DNA from: Chamaesiphon sp.
GTDB taxonomy: Bacteria > Cyanobacteriota > Cyanobacteriia > Cyanobacteriales > Chamaesiphonaceae
Direction of reading: 5' to 3'
Length of the DNA: 7,059 nt
NCBI GenBank assembly: GCA_026786125.1
Contig: JAJAYU010000261.1
Coordinates: forward strand, 1 to 7,059
Shown here: piece by piece, positions 1-5,256 of the stretch
Position numbering within the stretch: position 1 is the stretch's first letter
Layout: the number at the start of each line of letters is the position of its first letter
Notes under the pieces: model-generated
What the model was told of the DNA's origin: nothing
What the model saw: only the letters and a program-made list of their open reading frames with translations
The model's database searches: none
Translations under genes and position numbers: made by a program

Positions 1-497
1 GTAATAGCACCTTTTAATGGAGCAGCTACAAACTTATTCATAGCTGCCGAGGTGATAATAGCAGAAATATCTTGCTTTTCTAAACCGCCCTTATTTGTAA
101 AGAATTTCAATCCATTCCGATTAAATGGTAGGTGACTAGCAGTGAGCATAATCGCGCCATCACACTCAAATCCAGACGTGATTGTACTCATAAACATCGC
201 TGGAGTTGAAGCCATTTCAAAATCATTGACATAACTACCAACAGCGGTAATCCCGTCCATAACAGCATCCATAATTATCGGGCCAGATATTCTACTATCC
301 CGACCTACACCGATTATCAATTTATTAGTAGGTTTATTGATTTTTTGTGATAGCCAGCTAGCAAAAGATTGTCCCAGGATTTTAGCGACTTCAGGAGTGA
401 GATTAACATTTTGATTAGGAACACCCTCAATGGCAACACCACGAATATCTGAGCCATTCTGGAGCTTGTTCCAGTTAAAATCTTGTACAATCGCCAT
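1..497 (-). CDS. Phosphohexomutase (phosphoglucomutase/phosphomannomutase family), N-terminal part, cut by left window edge
   Basis: The reverse strand reads open from an ATG at 497-495 to the window edge, giving 165 complete codons. The protein belongs to the alpha-D-phosphohexomutase superfamily, cytosolic enzymes that move phosphate between C6 and C1 of hexose phosphates through a phosphoserine. Visible landmarks are the N-terminal GSDIRG near residues 15-20, the IGVGRDSRISG stretch near 62-72, and the active-site loop TASHLPFNRNGLKFF near 119-133, where Ser121 would be the phosphorylated residue. The loop reads SHLPFNRNG instead of the common SHNPxxxNG; from memory this SHLPxNRNG form occurs in a cyanobacterial and plant-plastid branch of the family. 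That makes substrate assignment (glucose, mannose or glucosamine phosphate) unsafe. No good Shine-Dalgarno precedes the ATG. The gene diverges from the 586 gene across an 88-base gap. The family call is firm; the specificity is open because the sugar-binding and C-terminal domains lie outside the window. Confidence 0.9.
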   Translation of the reverse strand, partial: MAIVQDFNWNKLQNGSDIRGVAIEGVPNQNVNLTPEVAKILGQSFASWLSQKINKPTNKLIIGVGRDSRISGPIIMDAVMDGITAVGSYVNDFEMASTPAMFMSTITSGFECDGAIMLTASHLPFNRNGLKFFTNKGGLEKQDISAIITSAAMNKFVAAPLKGAI

Positions 498-585
498 GTG
501 AAGTAAAATCCGTAATTTTCCGATAACTATAGCCAAAGTACCCTAAAATGAGTGTCATGATTCGCGCACTTTCTAAAATCTTTTA
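498..585. promoter_or_regulatory. Short divergent intergenic region
   Basis: These 88 AT-rich bases separate two divergent genes and must hold the start signals of both. On the plus strand TAAAAT at 544-549 is a possible -10 box for the membrane-protein gene, about 40 bases before its GTG, but no recognisable -35 lies 16-18 bases upstream. For the minus-strand mutase, TATAGT (complement of 526-531) could serve as a -10, again without a clear -35. The heptamer CTAAAAT occurs at 543-549 and again at 573-579. Neither promoter can be assigned with confidence. Confidence 0.3.
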
Positions 586-1911
586 GTGTTTTCACCAGCT
601 ACTCGCAAAAACTTGTGGTTCAATCGATTGATGGCAATTATCGCCTCGATCAGCTTTGCGGTTGCGATGTTCGATTTTACTTATATCCCTTGGCGTGATT
701 TCTACTTCCACAACCTGCCCGCTGTAGTTCAACAATACGATCAATTCAAAGGGATCGAACCTCATCGGGAAACTGAGCGATATCTCAATGCTGTCGAACA
801 ACTCCAGCTTACCGTTAGTCAAACTGGGCTGGCTTCAGCCCAAACTCGAAGCTGGCTCCAGCAGTTAGACACCTTGAGTGTGAGTCTGATTCAAAACAAT
901 CCGTTTCAAGTAGCTGAAAAAACTGGCAATCTCGAAAAGATCAAGAATCAAGTCCGTGACAGAGTTCAGAATCAATCTGCTAAAGGTTCGTTTCAAACTT
1001 TTTGGAGTCAAGCCTATCTTACTAAAGCTGGCTGGGAGAAAGAGATTGAATTTTACAACCAAAAAATCAAGCCATTAATTGTTACTAATTATTATCGACG
1101 ATTAGATCTATCTGGAAATTATGTCGATCTATTCTGGCAAATAGACATTGTTTTTATTGGAATTTTTGCGATCGATCTACTCGGCAGAATTTACTATATC
1201 CGCCGTCACAATCGAAATCTTAGTTGGTTACAGGCGATCATTCGTCGCTGGTACGATCTAATTTTGTTATTACCATTTGCCCAATTTCTACGAGTGATTC
1301 CAGTTTTAGTGCGGTGGCACCAAGCAAAATTAGTCAATCTCAATGTGATCCAATCGGAGCTAAATCGCTTATTTGTCAGACAAATTACAACTGAATTAAC
1401 TGATGCCGTTGTTATTCAAGTATTGAGTCAAATCCAAGGAGCAGTTAAGCAGGGTCAAATAGCTCAGATTATCAGTAGCTATCTCAAGCAGCCACATATC
1501 GATCTGAACAACACAAATGAAATCGAAGTTTTGTTTGAACTAATTCTAGAGATAGTTGTCTATCGGATAATTCCTAAAATTCAACCAGATTTGGAAGCGA
1601 TTTTTAGGCATCTATTTCAGAAAGCTCTGTTAGAATCGCCTGCTTATCGCAACCTCAAACTGTTGCCAGGGATTGGTGAATTGCCTGCTCAGGCGATCAA
1701 TCGAGTCGTCAAGGAAGTTTCTACATCTATTTATGTAGCCTTGACTAAAGTGCTGGAAGACCCCGATAGTGGTAATCTTAGTCGTCGCCTAACCGAAAAT
1801 CTCACCCAATCGATCGGTGACGAAATGCAACGCGGACAAACAATCGTCAAAATCGAATCTTTACTCTACGATCTTTTAGAAGAAGTCAAAGTTACTTATA
1901 GCAATAAGTAA
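586..1911 (+). CDS. Conserved cyanobacterial membrane protein of unknown function, 441 aa
   Basis: The function is not known. The start taken is GTG at 586; an in-frame TAA lies at 574-576, and the only nearby alternatives (TTG 628, ATG 631) would trim the segment just before the first membrane helix. No Shine-Dalgarno is evident. Hydrophobic helices are seen near residues 15-34, 181-205 and 222-245. Between the first two is a long soluble segment (about 40-175) carrying YIPWRDFY near 33-40 and GIEPHRETERYL near 56-67. The second and third helices, with ID near 186-187, DLLGR near 197-201, WYDLILLLP near 222-230 and LRVIPVLVRW near 235-244, resemble the S3-S4 part of voltage-sensor domains, but no pore helix or selectivity filter is present, so channel function is not supported. 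The C-terminal 195 residues are soluble and mainly helical, with PGIGELP near 361-367. I recall similar full-length hypothetical proteins in other cyanobacteria. It probably shares a transcript with the gene 17 bases downstream. Confidence 0.85.
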   Translation: MFSPATRKNLWFNRLMAIIASISFAVAMFDFTYIPWRDFYFHNLPAVVQQYDQFKGIEPHRETERYLNAVEQLQLTVSQTGLASAQTRSWLQQLDTLSVSLIQNNPFQVAEKTGNLEKIKNQVRDRVQNQSAKGSFQTFWSQAYLTKAGWEKEIEFYNQKIKPLIVTNYYRRLDLSGNYVDLFWQIDIVFIGIFAIDLLGRIYYIRRHNRNLSWLQAIIRRWYDLILLLPFAQFLRVIPVLVRWHQAKLVNLNVIQSELNRLFVRQITTELTDAVVIQVLSQIQGAVKQGQIAQIISSYLKQPHIDLNNTNEIEVLFELILEIVVYRIIPKIQPDLEAIFRHLFQKALLESPAYRNLKLLPGIGELPAQAINRVVKEVSTSIYVALTKVLEDPDSGNLSRRLTENLTQSIGDEMQRGQTIVKIESLLYDLLEEVKVTYSNK

Positions 1912-1928
1912 CCTTAATTACTGAACTT

Positions 1929-2282
1929 ATGGAAATTACCATCATCGACGATAGCCAAGCCAATATTGAATTAACTGATCTGGAAATTAAGCTAATTGAA
2001 AATATTTTTAACGCAATCCAAAAATATCTAGATCATGAACCAGAGTTTCAGACTAGAATAGGTATTTCTTGTGCAGAGGCACAACGGTTAATTGCATCAC
2101 TTAGTAATAATGGTATTGTCGATTTAGCAGAAGTTAGTTTCATCAACAACATTTTTAATGAAGTTTGTAATGGCATCAGTATCAGAAACTTTGAGGAGGT
2201 CATCGGTATTCCCAAAGTAGAAGCCAAATCTTACTTGCGTGCATTTAATAAGTTGATAAATCAAATGCGTGATCGGGAATAA
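1929..2282 (+). CDS. Small soluble protein with internal duplication, unknown function, 117 aa
   Basis: I do not recognise this protein. It begins with ATG at 1929, 17 bases after the stop of the membrane-protein gene on the same strand, so the two are probably co-transcribed; there is no obvious Shine-Dalgarno. It is acidic, has no signal peptide or membrane segment, and looks mostly helical. It contains two copies of a module of about 40 residues. Copy one (about 18-55) has IENIFN at 23-28, then F40, IGI at 44-46 and EA at 50-51. Copy two (about 67-103) has INNIFN at 72-77, then F88, IGI at 92-94 and EA at 98-99. The offset is 49 residues in the first block and 48 in the second, so the alignment needs one gap. 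The GI-x(3)-EA part followed by a helix is reminiscent of helix-turn-helix DNA-binding units, but that is only an impression. A regulatory or partner role for the upstream membrane protein is inferred from position alone. Confidence 0.75.
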   Translation: MEITIIDDSQANIELTDLEIKLIENIFNAIQKYLDHEPEFQTRIGISCAEAQRLIASLSNNGIVDLAEVSFINNIFNEVCNGISIRNFEEVIGIPKVEAKSYLRAFNKLINQMRDRE

Positions 2283-2312
2283 TCGATCGAGTGCCAGTAT
2301 TCATAAGCGGGT

Positions 2313-2318
2313 TATAAT
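2313..2318 (+). promoter_or_regulatory. Candidate -10 box (TATAAT) of the Uma2-family gene
   Basis: A perfect TATAAT lies 41 bases before the ATG at 2360, inside the 77-base gap after the 117-residue gene. It would place transcription start near 2325 and give a leader of about 35 bases. No good -35 match is found 16-18 bases upstream (AGTGCC at 2290-2295), so the promoter may depend on an activator or an alternative sigma factor. No terminator hairpin precedes it, so read-through from the upstream pair is also possible. Confidence 0.5.
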
Positions 2319-2351
2319 TTAGAATATTGCAGTGATGAGATTGAAGGGATT

Positions 2352-2357
2352 GGAGAG
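2352..2357 (+). promoter_or_regulatory. Ribosome binding site of the Uma2-family gene
   Basis: GGAGAG sits just before the ATG at 2360. The core GGAG (2352-2355) is four bases from the start codon, which is close but usable, and a second purine run GAAGGG (2343-2348) lies further up. This is one of the few clear Shine-Dalgarno sequences in the window and supports the chosen start. Confidence 0.55.
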
Positions 2358-2359
2358 AT

Positions 2360-2971
2360 ATGACTAATCTACAAATCAAAAACGAAACGAGATCGATCAC
2401 AGTGGATATTTCGTCCCTGATGACGCTACCCCAGATGAGTGAAGCGCAATTCTATGAGCTTTGTCATCGCAATCCCGATCTCCAAATCGAACGTAATTCT
2501 CAGGGTGAAGTAATCGTTATGCCTCCAGCTTTCTCTGATACCGGAAATCGTAATAATAAAATCAGCTATCAACTAACTCGGTGGGCTGAACTGGATGGTA
2601 CGGGAGAGTGCTTTGATTCTAGTGCAGGATTTACCCTTCCCAGTGGTGCGATGCGCTCTCCCGATGCCTCGTGGATTAAGCTAGAACGCTGGGATGCACT
2701 CACTGATGCTCAAAAAGCTTCTTTTGCACCGATTTGTCCCGATTTTGTGATTGAACTTCGTTCTTCTAGCGACACGCTCAAAAGTTTGCAAACAAAGCTG
2801 CAAGAATATATCGAAAATGGCGTGAGTTTGGGATTATTAATCGACAGACAGAGCTGTACTGTTTATTGTTATCGGGCAGATGGTTCTGTGGTGGTACTAA
2901 CTGAGCCAGATAGTGTTAGTTGCGATCCTGAATTACCAGGCTTTACGCTGCAAATGGCCAAAATTTGGTAA
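2360..2971 (+). CDS. Uma2 family (DUF820) putative PD-(D/E)XK nuclease-fold protein, 203 aa
   Basis: This is a member of the Uma2/DUF820 family, which is greatly expanded in cyanobacteria. The family has the restriction-endonuclease-like PD-(D/E)XK fold, but its biological role is largely unknown. The length is normal for the family (about 190-210). Family signatures seen are MSEAQFYELC near 26-35, LQIERNSQGEVIVMPP near 41-56, the GFTLPSGAMRSPDASWI stretch near 90-106 with candidate metal ligand Asp102, CPDFVIELRSSSD near 126-138 with candidate Glu132, and KLQEYIENGVSLGLLID near 146-162. The position where the classical motif has Lys is Arg134 here, as in many members from memory, so nuclease activity cannot be assumed. 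It has its own TATAAT box and Shine-Dalgarno, and a terminator directly after its stop. It is convergent with the sigma factor gene. No partner toxin, antitoxin or transposase is adjacent, so it looks like a solitary copy. Confidence 0.9.
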   Translation: MTNLQIKNETRSITVDISSLMTLPQMSEAQFYELCHRNPDLQIERNSQGEVIVMPPAFSDTGNRNNKISYQLTRWAELDGTGECFDSSAGFTLPSGAMRSPDASWIKLERWDALTDAQKASFAPICPDFVIELRSSSDTLKSLQTKLQEYIENGVSLGLLIDRQSCTVYCYRADGSVVVLTEPDSVSCDPELPGFTLQMAKIW

Positions 2972-2999
2972 GGGGTAATCAGAAATCACCCCGATTTTT
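2972..2999 (+). terminator. Rho-independent terminator of the Uma2-family gene
   Basis: Directly after the TAA at 2969-2971, GGGGT (2972-2976) pairs with ACCCC (2988-2992). After one A/C mismatch, AT (2978-2979) pairs with AT (2985-2986), leaving a 5-base loop. Five T residues follow at 2995-2999. The T tract makes it directional for the plus strand. It fills most of the 33-base gap to the convergent sigma factor stop; on the minus strand no good T run follows, so it would be a weak terminator for that gene. Confidence 0.7.
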
Positions 3000-3004
3000 A
3001 ACAA

Positions 3005-4276
3005 CTAATTCATCGATTCTAGATAATCTCGAACACGATTACGACGTTTGGGTTGGCGCAGTTTTTGGAGAGCTTTGGATTCAATTTGACGGACACGCTC
3101 ACGGGACAGATCTAGCAGCCGTCCAATATCAGCCAGAGAGTGTGCCTGATTGTATCCTAGCCCAAACCGGAGACAGATTACTTCCCGCTCTCGATCGGTC
3201 AAATCCGCCAACAATGTTACCAGTTCGCCTTGGAGTGATTCCCGCATCATCGTTTGCTCTGGAGTGACATCATCAGCTTCGAGCATATCGCCCAATTCTG
3301 TATCCCGATCTTTGCCCACCTTCACATCCAATGATACCGATCGAGGAACACGCATTAGCACTTCTTGCAATTCCACCAGTGTCATATCCATCGCCGCAGC
3401 GACTTCCTCTAATCGGGGCGATCTGCCATTTGCTAAACACAGATCCCGTTGAACTTTTTTAATCTTGTTTAGCTTTTCGGTAATGTGAACAGGGAGGCGA
3501 ATGTTCCGGCTCTGAGTCGCAATCGCACGGGTAATCCCCTGGCGAATCCACCAATATGCGTAGGTACTAAATCGATAACCCTTAGTCGGATCGAATTTAT
3601 CTACCGCTCGTTCCAAACCCATTGTGCACTCTTGAATCAGATCCAAGAGTTCCAAACCGCGATTTTGATATTTTTTGGCAACCGAAACAACCAGTCGGAG
3701 ATTAGCCTCGATCATGTGCCCCTTAGCGCGGATACCTGAGGTCTGAATGCCATCTATTTCGGTAACTGTCACTCCAGCTAGTTCTGCCCATCTTTGCTTC
3801 CCAGCGGCTAATCTTGGCTTGAGTTCAGCGACAGAGATGCCTGCCATACTCGCCCAGCGTTCCAGGGAAGGACGATGCCCCAATTGAGCTGTCAATCGAT
3901 CGTGAATCTCCACTGATTCAACATACTGTAAGATGAGCAAATCCTCACTTTTGCCAATCTTGACCTGTTCGGCGGCATGAGCGCGCAATTCAAGTAACTG
4001 GACATAACGTTGGACGAATTGCGCTTCAGCGACTTCTTCATCTCGATCTAGTAGTCGTACTTTACCGATTTCTTGGAGGTATAAGCGCACCAAATCTTTA
4101 CTGTAGTAGAGATTTTTAGCCGCATTTGGCACCGCTGTACTATCGAGATCTGGCTCAAACAACTCTGGCACGGATGTTTGCAAACTAGCCTCATCCATGT
4201 CCATACCTTGCAGATCTAGACCTGAAGCTGCTGATTCATCATATTTTACTGATTTGGACAAGGATTGACTGGACAT
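3005..4276 (-). CDS. sigC: Group 2 RNA polymerase sigma-70 family factor, SigC-like, 423 aa
   Basis: This protein would direct RNA polymerase core to a subset of promoters; in cyanobacteria group 2 factors handle stress, carbon/nitrogen and stationary-phase responses. Landmarks: a variable acidic N-terminus (1-55), region 1.2 at DLVRLYLQEIGKVRLLDRDEE near 61-81, and an extended linker with LGHRPSLERWA near 132-142, which I associate with the SigC branch. Region 2 runs from NLRLVVSVAKKYQNRG (192-207) through KGYRFSTYAYWWIRQGITRAIA (232-253), covering core binding and -10 recognition. Region 3 follows from LPVHITEKLNKIKK (261-274). Region 4 has LTDREREVICLRFGL (359-373) and the -35-binding helix-turn-helix with LSRERVRQIESKALQKLR (390-407). 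The start is fixed by an in-frame TAG two codons upstream of the ATG. One oddity is Cys217-Thr-Met in the stretch that normally reads QEGTLGLERAV. The symbol is assigned by resemblance to SigC proteins from memory, with other group 2 paralogues as the alternative. Confidence 0.9.
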   Translation of the reverse strand: MSSQSLSKSVKYDESAASGLDLQGMDMDEASLQTSVPELFEPDLDSTAVPNAAKNLYYSKDLVRLYLQEIGKVRLLDRDEEVAEAQFVQRYVQLLELRAHAAEQVKIGKSEDLLILQYVESVEIHDRLTAQLGHRPSLERWASMAGISVAELKPRLAAGKQRWAELAGVTVTEIDGIQTSGIRAKGHMIEANLRLVVSVAKKYQNRGLELLDLIQECTMGLERAVDKFDPTKGYRFSTYAYWWIRQGITRAIATQSRNIRLPVHITEKLNKIKKVQRDLCLANGRSPRLEEVAAAMDMTLVELQEVLMRVPRSVSLDVKVGKDRDTELGDMLEADDVTPEQTMMRESLQGELVTLLADLTDREREVICLRFGLGYNQAHSLADIGRLLDLSRERVRQIESKALQKLRQPKRRNRVRDYLESMN

Positions 4277-4502
4277 AGACTATTCTCAAGTGTGCTTAAA
4301 AAATTTAGAGCTGAAAGAGTTGAATCTTACTGGTATTAATCAGGTTTGCTGGTTTTCAGTCATCGAGTTGACTGGGATCATTAATCAGCCGTTATGAATA
4401 GGATTCCCACCTTTACCCGCAGATCCCTCACTCGTCAACTAGTTTCTTTGGATTACACTACTCGAATCAGTCTAGGTCTGTTTATTCCAGCCGCTTCCTC
4501 AT
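4277..4502. other. Upstream region of the sigma factor gene, no gene recognised
   Basis: This is the leader side of a 336-base stretch (4277-4612) without a convincing gene, and it should contain the sigC promoter on the minus strand. TAAGAT (complement of 4324-4329) and TAAATT (complement of 4303-4308) are possible -10 boxes, but neither has a good -35 at normal spacing, as is often so for group 2 sigma genes. Upstream of the ATG only a weak purine tract is present. The 7-mer AGTTGAC near 4367-4373 recurs inverted as GTCAACT near 4434-4440. No tRNA or riboswitch fold was recognised. Confidence 0.4.
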
Positions 4503-4545
4503 GCAAAATAACCCAACATCCAAAATAGATGTTGGGTTATTTTGC
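4503..4545 (-). terminator. Perfect 18-bp-stem terminator after the DUF2808 gene
   Basis: Bases 4503-4520 are exactly complementary in reverse to 4528-4545, with a 7-base loop at 4521-4527. The core is AACCCAACATC / GATGTTGGGTT, followed on either strand by TATTTTGC within the outer stem. The AT-rich outer stem supplies a U-rich 3' arm in both directions, so the hairpin can end transcription either way. Its job here is to end the minus-strand transcript coming from the DUF2808 gene (stop at 4613) before the sigma factor promoter. AACCCAACAT-type hairpins recur as terminators in cyanobacteria, from memory. Confidence 0.85.
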
Positions 4546-4550
4546 CCAAA

Positions 4551-4605
4551 GCCGGTCAGTGAGCGGAGCCGTTGGCATCGCCTGCGCTTTGCGCTTACTG
4601 AAAGC
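4551..4605. repeat. GC-rich structured element, candidate dispersed repeat
   Basis: In the AT-rich gap between the terminator and the DUF2808 stop lies a short GC-rich block. CAGTGAGCG (4557-4565) and CGCTTACTG (4592-4600) form an imperfect inverted repeat with one mismatch, which is a G-U pair in RNA. Inside it the heptamer TGCGCTT is repeated in tandem at 4583-4589 and 4590-4596. An alternative inner pairing joins AGCGGAG (4562-4568) and CTGCGCT (4582-4588). Such blocks resemble small palindromic elements scattered between genes in many cyanobacteria; copy number cannot be tested from one window. There is no coding potential. Confidence 0.45.
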
Positions 4606-4612
4606 CTAAAAC

Positions 4613-5143
4613 CTAATCAATACTGAGAATCCAGGTACCAACGTATCGAGCTAAGGGAAACTCAGCACTACTCTTGACTTGACAACTAAAATAGTACATC
4701 CCACTGCTATCGGGATTCTGGACATTATTGAGCACAACTTCGATTTCACCTTTGGTTTTGAGCTGTTGGGCAAGATCGATTTCGATCGTTTGGCGTTCCT
4801 TATCCCACTTGACTGCCTGCACGGGGATTAATTTATCACCAGCAAATACTTCTACCGCTTTATCATCAAACTTGCCTTTGAAGTAGTCAGGATAAGTAAT
4901 CTGAATTTGAGCTGCACCAAGACGATTGATTTTTGAGCCAGGAATCTTGAGTCGATAGCGATCGGTAGCATTTCGATTACCTGAGTCTAGCCGATAAGCT
5001 AGTTGATTTGCTGGTTCGATCCCACTAAATAACGTAAATCCAGGCAAACTATCGGCTCTAACGATTCCAGGTCCGACCGCAACCAAGCAACTAGCTAAAG
5101 CCATAATTGGTAATAATCTCTGAGCTGTTTGAATATTCAACAT
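4613..5143 (-). CDS. DUF2808 domain exported protein, 176 aa
   Basis: This is a secreted or periplasmic protein of the DUF2808 family, found mainly in cyanobacteria, with no known biochemical role. The ATG at 5143 is preceded by GGAG at good spacing. Residues 1-30 form a Sec signal with a hydrophobic core near 10-24 and an Ala-x-Ala-like site VRA before Asp31, giving a mature protein of about 146 residues. LASC at 16-19 also fits the lipobox consensus, so lipoprotein processing at Cys19 is an alternative. The mature part carries family-like stretches: RYRLKIPGSKI near 62-72, the ITYPDYFKGKFD segment near 82-93, AVKWDKERQTIEIDL near 109-123 and a C-terminal YVGTWILSID. It looks beta-rich. It follows the GNAT gene on the same strand with a 97-base gap and is closed by a strong terminator. 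The family call is firm; a function cannot be given. Confidence 0.88.
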   Translation of the reverse strand: MLNIQTAQRLLPIMALASCLVAVGPGIVRADSLPGFTLFSGIEPANQLAYRLDSGNRNATDRYRLKIPGSKINRLGAAQIQITYPDYFKGKFDDKAVEVFAGDKLIPVQAVKWDKERQTIEIDLAQQLKTKGEIEVVLNNVQNPDSSGMYYFSCQVKSSAEFPLARYVGTWILSID

Positions 5144-5150
5144 TGATGTT

Positions 5151-5154
5151 CTCC
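5151..5154 (-). promoter_or_regulatory. Ribosome binding site of the DUF2808 gene
   Basis: On the minus strand GGAG lies seven bases before the ATG at 5143-5141, a near-ideal Shine-Dalgarno arrangement that supports this start. Further upstream TATTCT (complement of 5173-5178) is a weak -10 candidate with no clear -35, so the gene may have its own promoter in the 97-base gap or depend on the upstream GNAT transcript. Confidence 0.6.
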
Positions 5155-5228
5155 ACTAAATCTCCCATGTTAAGAATATGCTACCTGAATTCTCGATCGA
5201 TTAAAGCCTCATTTACTACTTATTGAGC

Positions 5229-5256
5229 ATTCACCATCCACTATTCACCAATTACC
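5229..5256. repeat. Degenerate heptamer repeat across the GNAT stop codon
   Basis: Four consecutive 7-base units are visible: ATTCACC, ATCCACT, ATTCACC and AATTACC. Units one and three are identical, and the octamer ATTCACCA recurs 14 bases apart. The tract covers the TAG stop of the acetyltransferase gene (5241-5243) and its last codons. It resembles the short tandem heptamer repeats of cyanobacteria, but it is short and degenerate, so chance is not excluded. Confidence 0.35.

Noticed and set aside
592..1062. Minus-strand frames of 65 and 76 codons inside the 441-residue membrane protein gene
   Set aside because: Antisense to a long frame with consistent membrane topology; no ribosome site or domain seen.
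586..2971. The membrane protein, small protein and Uma2 protein as one defence island
   Set aside because: There is no ATPase, helicase, toxin or other effector; the Uma2 gene has its own -10 box and terminator, and such genes are scattered singly in cyanobacteria.
2965..3739. Plus-strand reading frames of 84-100 codons lying opposite the sigma factor gene
   Set aside because: They are antisense shadows of a gene with unambiguous sigma-70 regions; their translations show no family features.
4394..4528. A 44-codon plus-strand reading frame starting ATG at 4394 in the sigC upstream gap
   Set aside because: It has no Shine-Dalgarno, no recognisable protein features, and ends inside the perfect terminator stem, so coding is unlikely.
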